Below, one piece after another: positions 56,391 to 64,000 of a DNA stretch of 64,000 nucleotides. The stretch comes from Poecilobothrus nobilitatus. Lineage: Eukaryota; Arthropoda; Insecta; Diptera; Dolichopodidae. Position numbers and translations under genes: made by a program. Under the pieces are notes generated by a model. The model ran no database searches and was not told the origin of the DNA. It worked only from the letters and a program-made list of their open reading frames with translations. Each line of letters begins with the position of its first letter. Position 1 is the first letter of the stretch. The DNA is taken from contig OX352772.1 of assembly GCA_947095535.1 (NCBI GenBank), positions 119,716,191 to 119,780,190 on the forward strand, read 5' to 3'.

Positions 56391-57314
56391 TCACCGCTTT
56401 TTAAAGTGTAAGACAATTTTGGTTGGATAGTAAATTGAAATAAAATTTATTGCATCACCGTATTGGTTACAGATTTTAATAGCTATAGTTTCAAAAGTAT
56501 TTTTCTCTATCTGTATGTAATGAATATTTTGAAATTCAATATTTATAGGAATTCTACAATTATCTATGTTGATAGCTCTCAATGCCCGTACTTTGCTACT
56601 TCCAAAAATAGATGATTGAACTATATCTGAATAAATCATAACCATTCTATTTAATTCGCCTTTGTTATTAGGAATAGCTAATTTGAATAGTTCAGGTAAT
56701 TTTGTTTTGAAATTTTTTATATTTTTTTTCTGTTGAAATAATTCATTTAACAATGTTTTTATATTATAACTCTGATTAAGTTTTATAAAGAAGCTATCTT
56801 CATCAAAAGTCTGTGATATTCGAATTAAACCTCATTCGTTTTGATCTGCTACTTTTAAATATTATATCATCATGATTTTTAGAATTAGAAATATATGTTA
56901 AAACTTCATTTAAAAATCTGGCTTCGAGTAAATTTCTTATTAGTAGTTATATTTTTAATAAATGTTGGTAAAAAATTCAATTTCCATTCATCGATGTAAT
57001 TCTGAATCATCATATGAATAATATGTGTAACTTATACATTTGGTTACTTTGATTTTTTCAAGAGGTTTTTCAATATTTGTTACATAAACATTATACTGCC
57101 CAATATTAATAAAAGCACATTTCTCTTTCTTAAATTCTTCTGTTTGTAGGAAATCGTTTATATAAATTTCTGAAAGACCAACTTTCCAATTTCCATTTTT
57201 TAAATCGAAGTGAGTAGGTAGTTTATTTTCAAATGAAGCTAAAGTATTATTAGGAAACAGTTTTAAATTATCATTGCTAAACAATGTTAAATAGAATTCA
57301 TCTTGACTATCCAT
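56391..57314 (-). pseudogene. Polinton penton (minor capsid) protein, broken
   Basis: Two frames cover one gene. The N-terminal part (57314-56988) starts 'MDSQDEFYLTLFSND' and has 'FPNNTLASFENKLPTHFD' and 'GNWKVGLSEIYIND'. The C-terminal part (56753-56391) has 'IYSDIVQSSIFGSSKVRA', 'FQNIHYIQIEKNTFETIA' and 'YYPTKIVLHFKKR'. The order and spacing fit the single jelly-roll penton of Polintons. The stretch 56754-56987 between them has frameshifts and stops. A near-identical copy is at 60496-61419. Confidence 0.78.
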
Positions 57315-57359
57315 CCTGATAACTTATTTTAAAACACAAAATGTCACACTATTTATATG

Positions 57360-57626
57360 TTATCCATGTTGGCACGGATATTGTTCTTTTTGGCGTGATT
57401 CATTTTGTTTTCGTTTCTTTGAATCAGGAAAACGTGATAGTATACCAGAGGAAAGTTTAGTACCTGCTGATCTTAAATTTGATTTTTTTGAAGATGGAGC
57501 AGCACCTGTTATTACATCGCCTCCTGGTGTTTCGAATATACGAAAATCAGAAAAGAAGAATTTAAATTTTAAATTTATGGTCTTTCGATTAACTTTACAC
57601 CTTCGTTTATCCCATCTTGAGCTCAT
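57360..57626 (-). pseudogene. Unrecognised small ORF in the Polinton capsid block
   Basis: An 88-codon frame with a basic start ('MSSRWDKRRCKVNRKTIN') and a Ser/Lys-rich second half ('SSKKSNLRSAGTKLSSGI', 'FPDSKKRKQNESRQKEQ'). Its ATG overlaps the stop of the upstream acidic ORF (ATGA at about 57626). I do not recognise it. It may be a small virion protein, or the product of a frameshift. The last 17 or so codons are duplicated at 61465-61516. Confidence 0.4.
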
Positions 57627-57630
57627 TTTT

Positions 57631-58057
57631 CATCATCATCAACATCTTTATGATCATAATCATCAGTACCACTTAAATTAAAACTTGTATCTGTTTGTTC
57701 TTCTTTAGGATCGTATTCAAAGACATCATCTTCAACAAAAGGACGGAAATTTTGCTGTTTATTTGTTGTTTGATATTTAGGTGATGTGGTTTCTGTATAT
57801 GCATTCTATTTTGAAATTAATTTAGTTAGAGCGGCTGCATCAAATGATTTACCAAATAATGATTTTTCTGGTAATTTCATTGTTTGCCTTTTATTAATTG
57901 CATATTTCATTAAATTTTGCCTGTACAAATAACATTTTTGTAGTGGTTTTAGTTTTTTATCATACAGAACCTTTTTCATTTTTGAATTTAGTATGTTTAG
58001 ATTCTTATCATCTTTAATTATTTTTAAATTTGTTAAATATTTCATGAAGCATAACAA
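57631..58057 (-). pseudogene. Unrecognised Polinton ORF, basic start and acidic tail
   Basis: The frame begins at 58057 ('MLCFMKYLTNLKIIKDDK'), has a basic central part ('QKCYLYRQNLMKYAINKR') and 'LFGKSFDAAALTKLISK', then an in-frame TAG (57806-57808). It continues in the same frame with 'FRPFVEDDVFEYDPKEEQ' and ends after the acidic 'DHKDVDDDEK' at about 57631. The same-frame continuation and composition argue for one protein of about 140 residues with a single nonsense mutation. Its position, between the hydrophobic core-peptide-like gene and the penton, suggests a virion-associated role, but that is inference. Confidence 0.5.
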
Positions 58058-58069
58058 TCATTCGCTGCA

Positions 58070-58270
58070 TTATGTATTACTGAAAAGTTTTCCTATTACA
58101 ACAGGTAATATAGTCCCAATTAATGTAGGTAAAAATCCTCCATGTTGAATTAACATTTTACGTTTAGCTTTCATACTTTTTCTTGGACACGCTAAGAGTC
58201 TCAATTGTTTTTTATGTTTTTTTGGTTTTATTTTTTGTGATGATGATATTTTGTTGTTTCCGTTTAACAC
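58070..58270 (-). CDS. Short basic protein with a C-terminal GGF-hydrophobic segment, core-peptide-like
   Basis: A 66-codon frame with a Lys-rich N-terminal half ('KIKPKKHKKQLRLLACPR', 'KSMKAKRKML') followed by 'HGGFLPTLIGTILPVVIG'. Adintoviruses and Polintons, like adenoviruses with their pX/mu peptide, encode small proteins in which a basic stretch precedes a Gly-Gly-hydrophobic tail. Function in DNA packing or membrane interaction is inferred from that likeness. The ORF itself has no stop or shift, but the true start may lie upstream, and the neighbouring genes are dead. Confidence 0.5.
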   Translation of the reverse strand: MLNGNNKISSSQKIKPKKHKKQLRLLACPRKSMKAKRKMLIQHGGFLPTLIGTILPVVIGKLFSNT

Positions 58271-58469
58271 ATTAATCGCAATTTCAGCAATAGTTTTTAT
58301 AATATTTTAGAATATTTTTACGAAAATTTTTGTTGCTACAGTTTTCTAGTACATGTAACATATGTTGGTGTTTCTTCAACTGTTTCATATTTTAAGCAGT
58401 TATTTAAATTTTTGGTGTTACAAAAACAAACGCAATATTCCTCGGAGAATATATTAGTCCTAATTCGAA

Positions 58470-59010
58470 ACAAATCGTTAACGTCTTGTGTTAAATCTAA
58501 GACAATATAACCGTGTGGGTTTGAGGTTGATTCATTATACTCCCACAGGAACTCTTTACATTTTCTGGATATAGTTGTCTAGCTAGAGGTAAAATCTGTG
58601 ATTTGTCTCGAGGGTTTTTAAAAACCACCAAATATTTACAATTTAATAAAATATCACGTTAGAACTTTTCTTCAAACGTTTTGCGTTAATAATATAATTG
58701 ATAAATTACGATGATGCGAATCTTTAGTAAAAATTTCACACACCTGTTTATTTGCAGAATCTAACATTAAATCATCCAAAACAATTAGAATAGGTTTATT
58801 TTCATTTTCTTTAATCTCTTCCGGAATACTGGTATAAAAATTTATTGCTGTAAAATTTATATTTCTAGAAACAGCAGAAATTTCGGGGTTACACCATTAT
58901 TTTTTTTTTCAATTTTCGGATAAATCAATCTGTTAATATTTTCAATTAAATTACACACAAATGTTGTTTTCCCGCATCCAGATGGACCAGCTGGGCGAAT
59001 ATATTATTAT
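58470..59010 (-). pseudogene. Polinton packaging ATPase (FtsK/HerA type), broken
   Basis: Not open in any single frame, but the motifs appear in order on the minus strand. The Walker A 'AGPSGCGKTTF' is at about 58991-58959 (GPSGCGKT 58988-58965), the Walker B-like 'KPILIVLDDLM' at about 58798-58766, and 'YLVVFKNPRDKSQILPLA' followed by 'RQLYPENVK' at about 58640-58560. The product would pump the genome into capsids. At least two frameshifts and a stop separate the motifs. Its place upstream of the capsid genes on the same strand suits a Polinton morphogenesis cluster. Confidence 0.78.
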
Positions 59011-59247
59011 TTGAATATATTATTATTTTCACCCATTATACTTTTATATAAGAATTGTACGATGATATAAAAGCAGCAAACATTTTCTTAATAAAATCAT
59101 TTTGAATTATGGAAGTATAGAGCAGTTATTAAATATTTATTCCTCAGCCATATGATAATTCTACTTCCGAACTGAACATCTGGCAATGCCATCCGGTAGA
59201 AAATTATAATATCATTTTGAAAAGCTGAATTAAATGATACAATAATA

Positions 59248-60054
59248 ATGTCGATGTCACAAGGTATATCAGAAATTCATAGAGCCGCTGGAAGCAAATT
59301 TTCACGAAGAAAATTTATTCAAAAGGGATTAAATGATACCTGGCAAATCAGTTTGGTTGAAATGATTCCTTATGCAAAATCTAACCAAGGATATAAATAT
59401 CTATTAACAGTAATTGATACATTTTCAAAAATAGCATATGCTGAACCGATTCAAAAGAAAAGCGCTGATAATGTTTTAATTTCAATGAAAAACATTTTTA
59501 AGCGTGCTGGTAAAAAACCAAAAAATTTTCAATCTGACCACGGTACAGAATTTTTCAATAAAAAATTTCAAAATCTAATGAACAAAAATAAAATTAACCG
59601 TTATCATATATATTCAGACCTAAAAACATCAATTGTAGAACGCTTCAATCGCTCTCTGAAAAACATGAGGTGGAAACAATTTAGTTTACAAGGTACATAT
59701 AAATGGTTATTCTACCATTGCTAATAAAAAAGTATAACTCAACATATTAGCATACAATTAAACTACCCCTAAAAAGGGTACAAAGAAAAATGAGAAATTA
59801 TTATTAAAAAGGTTTACAATAAAAAAGTATTCCGAAAAGCACAATATAAAGTAGGAGATTTTGTTCGTATAAGTAAATGTAAAGGTATATTTACAAAAGG
59901 TTATCAACCTAATTGATCAACAGAAATTTTTATTATAGCAAAAATAAAAAGAACAGATCCAATTACATACAATTTACTTGATTAAAAAAAAATTGACCAA
60001 AAAACCTATAAAAGGTAGTTTTTATGAACCTGAACTTACATCTGCTAAATTTGC
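59248..60054 (+). pseudogene. Polinton retroviral-type integrase, copy 1
   Basis: The main frame is 59248-59724 with 'YKYLLTVIDTFSKIAYAE' and 'KPKNFQSDHGTEFFNKKF' (second catalytic Asp), then 'SIVERFNRSLKN' (catalytic Glu). At the first Asp site the sequence reads 'WQISLVEM', so that Asp seems replaced by Ser. The zinc-binding N-terminus is missing or decayed. After stops, the C-terminal SH3-like part reads at about 59830-59990: 'AQYKVGDFVRISKCKGIF', 'KGYQPN', a TGA where Trp is usual, and 'STEIFIIAKIKRTDPIT'. The coding sense is opposite to the capsid genes. It is cut at about 60054 by duplicated capsid sequence. Confidence 0.82.
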
Positions 60055-60446
60055 TTTTTTCGTCGCTTCAACTTTGAGTGTTGTTTTTTAGAAACTGCAC
60101 GTCGTTTTATAGGTTTCCACCTACCATCATACATTGAATGTAATTGATCAACCATGGATTTTCGTAAATTTTTAATACCACTTTTACTTTGATCTATTAC
60201 AGACTCTTTTATATGTGTACCAGATGCTATATCGCCCAGAATGTTTTTACTTGTGTTTACAGCTTCCTTTTTAAAAATATCCCAACCAGATGAAAGAACT
60301 GGTTTTAAATAACGAAATAAACTTCCAAATATGTTTCCTAAACCACGACTACTCTGTATAGTTGGATAAAATTGTAATAAAGGTCTAATATCATTAATTC
60401 ATCCTCCTACTTGAGAGGAATAATATCTCATGTAAGCTCCTTTCAT
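60053..60446 (-). pseudogene. Duplicated pVI-like gene, cut at its C-terminus
   Basis: Copy of 55948-56341 at an offset of 4105 bp, including the same internal TGA. The basic tail is lost at the junction with integrase sequence near 60053, where the two sequences share only a TTT. Confidence 0.65.
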
Positions 60447-60495
60447 ATTTGATAGAATATCTTATTTAGGTAGTAGTATTTATATTGTTTGGCAA

Positions 60496-61419
60496 TCACT
60501 GCTTTTTAAAGTGTAAGACAATTTTGGTTGGATAGTAAATTGAAATAAAATTTATTGCATCACCGTATTGGTTACAGATTTTAATAGCTATAGTTTCAAA
60601 AGTATTTTTCTCTATCTGTATGTAATGAATATTTTGAAATTCAATATTTATAGGAATTCTACAATTATCTATGTTGATAGCTCTCAATGCCCGTACTTTG
60701 CTACTTCCAAAAATAGATGATTGAACTATATCTGAATAAATCATAACCATTCTATTTAATTCGCCTTTGTTATTAGGAATAGCTAATTTGAATAGTTCAG
60801 GTAATTTTGTTTTGAAATTTTTTATATTTTTTTTCTGTTGAAATAATTCATTTAACAATGTTTTTATATTATAACTCTGATTAAGTTTTATAAAGAAGCT
60901 ATCTTCATCAAAAGTCTGTGATATTCGAATTAAACCTCATTCGTTTTGATCTGCTACTTTTAAATATTATATCATCATGATTTTTAGAATTAGAAATATA
61001 TGTTAAAACTTCATTTAAAAATCTGGCTTCGAGTAAATTTCTTATTAGTAGTTATATTTTTAATAAATGTTGGTAAAAAATTCAATTTCCATTCATCGAT
61101 GTAATTCTGAATCATCATATGAATAATATGTGTAACTTATACATTTGGTTACTTTGATTTTTTCAAGAGGTTTTTCAATATTTGTTACATAAACATTATA
61201 CTGCCCAATATTAATAAAAACACATTTCTCTTTCTTAAATTCTTCTGTTTGTAGGAAATCGTTTATATAAATTTCTGAAAGACCAACTTTCCAATTTCCA
61301 TTTTTTAAATCGAAGTGAGTAGGTAGTTTATTTTCAAATGAAGCTAAAGTATTATTAGGAAACAGTTTTAAATTATCATTGCTAAACAATGTTAAATAGA
61401 ATTCATCTTGACTATCCAT
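60496..61419 (-). pseudogene. Duplicated penton gene
   Basis: Copy of 56391-57314 at the same 4105-bp offset, with the same two frames and the same middle lesions. Only isolated substitutions separate them (A to V in 'KKEKCVFIN', R to Q at the last codon), so the duplication is recent and occurred after the gene was broken. Confidence 0.8.
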
Positions 61420-61500
61420 CCTGATAACTTATTTTAAAACACAAAATGTCACACTATTTATATGTTATCCATGTTGGCACGGATATTGTTCTTTTTGGCG

Positions 61501-61531
61501 TGATTCATTTTGTCCTGATTCATTTTGTCCT
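61501..61531. other. Polinton rearrangement junction with copied filler
   Basis: The capsid duplicate ends in tgattcattttgt (to about 61513), then cctgattcattttgt repeats those bases, and integrase sequence resumes at tacccctaaaaaggg (61531, equal to 59764). A copied filler of this sort suggests template switching during repair. Confidence 0.8.
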
Positions 61532-61925
61532 ACCCCTAAAAAGGGTACAAAGAAAAATGAGAAATTATTATTAAAAAGGTTTACAATAAAAAAGTATTCC
61601 GAAAAGCACAATATAAAGTAGGAGATTTTGTTCGTATAAGTAAATGTAAAGGTATATTTACAAAAGGTTATCAACCTAATTGATCAACAGAAATTTTTAT
61701 TATAGCAAAAATAAAAAGAACAGATCCAATTACATACAATTTACTTGATTAAAAAAAAATTGACCAAAAAACCTATAAAAGGTAGTTTTTATGAACCTGA
61801 ACTTACATCTGCTAAATTTCCTAATGTTTACCTTGTAGAAAAAAGAATAACAAAAAAGGAAATGAATTTTTGGTTTGGTGGGTTGGTTTTGATAAAAAAC
61901 ATGATTCATATGGATAAATAAACAA
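61531..61925 (+). pseudogene. Polinton integrase C-terminus, copy 2, with chromodomain-like end
   Basis: 61531-61821 repeats 59764-60054 (offset 1767 bp), including the TGA in the 'GYQPN' block. Beyond that it continues where copy 1 is interrupted: 'FPNVYLVEKRITKKEMN', and in another frame 'EFLVWWVGFDKKHDSYG', which looks like the chromodomain end of Polinton integrases. This copy therefore marks the original continuation of the integrase gene. Confidence 0.75.
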
Positions 61926-61979
61926 GAAATTATTTAATAAAAAACTGCTTTTACTATAAAAATTCAATGCAGTTTTTAC

Positions 61980-62347
61980 ACCCCTATGAACTATGTTCAA
62001 GGGTATAATAAATTTACAATTACGTTTGTGGCAGCTTAAAGGAGTCGAGTTAAATATAGTGTCAAAGGTATGGATCGGCTCAGAATCGAACTCTGAGTCG
62101 ATTAAGCCATGTACGTCCGGCCATGTACGTTTTTAAATTTTTATCTAATATAGCGCTTACAAAAAATTAAGCCATGTACGTCCGGCCGTCCGCATGATAA
62201 CTCAAAAAATAAAGGAGCTAGGAGGCTAAACATTTTTTTACGTCACTTTGCAAAGTGTGTTTATATATTTTTTGTAAGCGCTATATTAGATAAAAATTTA
62301 AAAACGTACATGGTCGGACGTACATGGCTTAATCGACTCAGAGTTCA
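61980..62347. repeat. Inverted-end element remnant with an 80-bp-arm palindrome
   Basis: The left side (gaactatgttcaagggtata..., 'ggtatggatcggctcag', 'gagtcgattaagccatg') matches the end of the 884-bp element at 27264-28147 in the opposite orientation. Within it, 62088-62167 and 62267-62346 are inverted copies of each other with one mismatch over 80 bp, around a 99-bp spacer. The arms include part of the same repeat family plus a shared tttttaaatttttatctaat stretch. Confidence 0.8.
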
Positions 62348-62664
62348 GTTATATTGTGAAATTCCTATTTCCTACCATGCAAACTATATTTTAAAATTTT
62401 ATTTATGTATGTATTTAGAAAAAAACAAAAAGCAAAAACAAAAAAGCAAAATTTAAAATTTAACGGAATCAAAGAACGTCTTATTTTAATATGTATATTA
62501 TAGGTATAGATTATACATACTATATAATACATATATGTATTCTTTACATGGGTTTTTTTTATAAAAATGGAAAATTAATAATGAGAATCAGAATATTTTG
62601 GAAAAATATTGATATTGCAAGATGGCTGTACTGAATATTTTTATTTAAAAAAAAAAAATGAAAG
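62348..62664. other. AT-rich spacer, no gene seen
   Basis: A-rich and tatgtata-type sequence with a poly-A run just before the Loa-type RT fragment. No coding pattern is supported. Confidence 0.55.
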
Positions 62665-64000
62665 TTGATTGGTAAATCTAATGGAGATCCTGCAGTCCAA
62701 GGAATCTCATGGGAGGAAGTAAATAAAATTATATCTCAGGAAGAGGTTTCTTGTGCTATAAAAAGTTTTTCTCAATTAAAATCGCCTGGCATGGTTGGCA
62801 CAATTTCGATTATGTTGCAAAAGTCGTTAATGCTGTCTACTTCGTGCCTTGTCACTATTTGCCGTAGTTGTTTAAAACTCAATCATATTCCCTGCAGTTG
62901 GAAGAGAGTCCGAGTATTCTTTATTCCAAAGGCAGGAAGAAGGGGCCATGAGTCTGCGAAAGACTTCAGGCCACTTAGCCTGTCCTCCTTTCTTTTAAAA
63001 ACCATACGTATTTTGGATTACCAGGTAAGGCAACGCTTTGAGGGAACTCTAGTATCGAAATCCCAACACGCGTACTTAAAAGATAGGTCCACAAAAACGG
63101 CTCTCCATGAAGTGGTCAGCACAGTTGAACATTCCATTAAGTATAAACAATACACCGTAGCCACCTTCTTAGATATTGAAGGTGCTTTTAATAATGTCAA
63201 TATATAATTCATTGAAGAAGCTCTCACCCAGGTGGGGACAAAGCAGTTTCTGAAGCGTTGGATTATCTCCATGCTTAGTTCCAGAATAATTCACGCGAAA
63301 ATGGGAAACAGCAGTGTCACTAAATTAGTCAACAGTGATACACCACAGGGAGGAGTAATATCACCTTTGCTATGGTTAATGGTTTTAAACAAAATTTTAA
63401 TAGCACTTAATGAGGAAGGAATAAAGGTAGTGGCGTATGCGGATCATGTGGTGATACTAGTATCAGCCCAGTTTATATTCGTGATCAGTGAGATCATGAA
63501 TAGAGCTCTAAGCAAGGTTCACAACTGGGCCACAAGGGCCTTGGTGTGAAATCAGAGAAGACTGAAATGATACTCATCACGACAAAATCCAAAATACCTA
63601 CTTTTGTCCTACTGAAACTTAATAATTATACTCTAAAGCTGACTACCAGCGCTAAGTATCTAGGCGTTATTCTAGACTCGAAGCTCTACTGGAAATCTAA
63701 TATTGATTATAGAGTTAAGAAGGCTTGCGTTGTTCTCTATGATTGCAACAAAACCATGGGCAAGAAGGGGTATGCAGCCAAAGATGGCGCTATAGACGTA
63801 CACAGCCGTGGTTTGCCCAGTCCTAGCCTATCGATCGCTGGTGTGGTGGCCAGCGATGAATAAGAAATACAATATAACAAAACTGAACAGAATACAGAGA
63901 TCGGCATCAGTGGGCATTACAGGGGCATTACGATCGTGTCCGACTGATGTTCTGAATACTATTTTATTTCTTTTACCCCCGGATCTATACATCAAATATA
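62665..64000 (+). pseudogene. Loa-type non-LTR reverse transcriptase, runs off the window
   Basis: The frame from 62665 begins in the RT: 'GISWEEVNKIISQEEVS', 'SQLKSPGMVGTISIML', 'FFIPKAGRRGHESAKDFR', 'PLSLSSFLLKTI' and 'ATFLDIEGAFNNVN' (motif A). A TAA at 63205 falls in frame, then 'VNSDTPQGGVISPLLWLM' (motif B) and 'KVVAYADHVVIL'. The motif C second Asp is His (codon 63445-63447), which destroys the active site. Frameshifts follow near 63546 and 63765, after which 'NRIQRSASVGITGALRSC' and 'LNTILFLLPPDLYIK' extend to the window edge. These blocks fit the Loa clade (RT followed by RNase H, beyond the window). 5'-truncated, so no endonuclease is present. Confidence 0.85.

Larger units (their letters stand above)
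55248..61925. mobile_element. Polinton/Maverick (adintovirus-like) remnant, rearranged
   Basis: Contains, in one block, capsid-type genes on the minus strand (major capsid, pVI-like, penton, small basic proteins, packaging ATPase) and a plus-strand retroviral-type integrase. That combination is diagnostic of Polintons. The inverted terminal repeats and most of polymerase B and the protease are not found. The left edge cuts the major capsid gene; the right edge follows the integrase chromodomain-like end. Part of the capsid block (about 55950-57411) and part of the integrase (59764-60054) are present twice because of a local rearrangement. Confidence 0.85.

Noticed and set aside
1..64000. Host protein genes, tRNA or rRNA genes
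   Set aside because: None could be supported on either strand. All convincing coding signals belong to mobile or virus-like elements.

Overview
The window is AT-rich eukaryotic DNA packed with transposable-element remains. I found no host gene, rRNA, tRNA or CRISPR. The element mix points to an insect, most likely a fly: CR1/Jockey-type and Loa-type non-LTR retrotransposons, BEL/Pao and Ty3/Gypsy LTR elements, Penelope-like elements (PLEs), and a Polinton/Maverick with virus-like capsid genes. The species cannot be named from sequence alone. Nearly every coding region carries frameshifts or stops, so almost all are called pseudogenes.

Layout. 1-356 is the end of a minus-strand endonuclease fragment. 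1791-6234 is a nearly full-length CR1/Jockey-type element with ORF1 and ORF2. 6675-7261 is a degenerate ~147-bp tandem repeat. 7823-10740 is a second, older CR1/Jockey-type element. 10871-12486 is a 1.6-kb element with inverted ends. 12688-14310 is the 3' part of a Ty3/Gypsy element with its LTR. 14690-18628 is a mosaic of duplicated RT fragments and two copies of a 1.25-kb inverted-end element.

19001-26228 is a complete minus-strand BEL/Pao element with LTRs and a 5-bp target-site duplication. It is followed by flank, a small inverted-end element and the start of a PLE. About 9.6 kb of this (20366-29959) is tandemly duplicated at 29973-39473, with a templated filler at the junction. 38374-52313 is a head-to-tail array of four PLE units. 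Each unit has an RT/GIY-YIG ORF with the same lesions and is flanked by pLTRs that contain hammerhead-ribozyme-like motifs.

52555-53300 is a minus-strand fragment resembling the N-terminal part of Polinton-type DNA polymerase B proteins. 54107-55247 is the 5' part of a Loa-type element. 55248-61925 is a decayed, internally rearranged Polinton: major capsid, pVI-like, penton, small basic and hydrophobic protein, packaging ATPase and integrase, with a partly duplicated capsid and integrase block. 61980-62347 is a small repeat remnant holding an 80-bp-arm palindrome. 62665-64000 is a Loa-type RT running off the window.

How the parts relate. This looks like a heterochromatin-like transposon graveyard that has grown by DNA-level duplication as well as transposition. 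Several rearrangement junctions carry short copied fillers or microhomology. The PLE units share the same frameshifts, so the array grew by tandem duplication of an already broken copy, followed by partial homogenisation.
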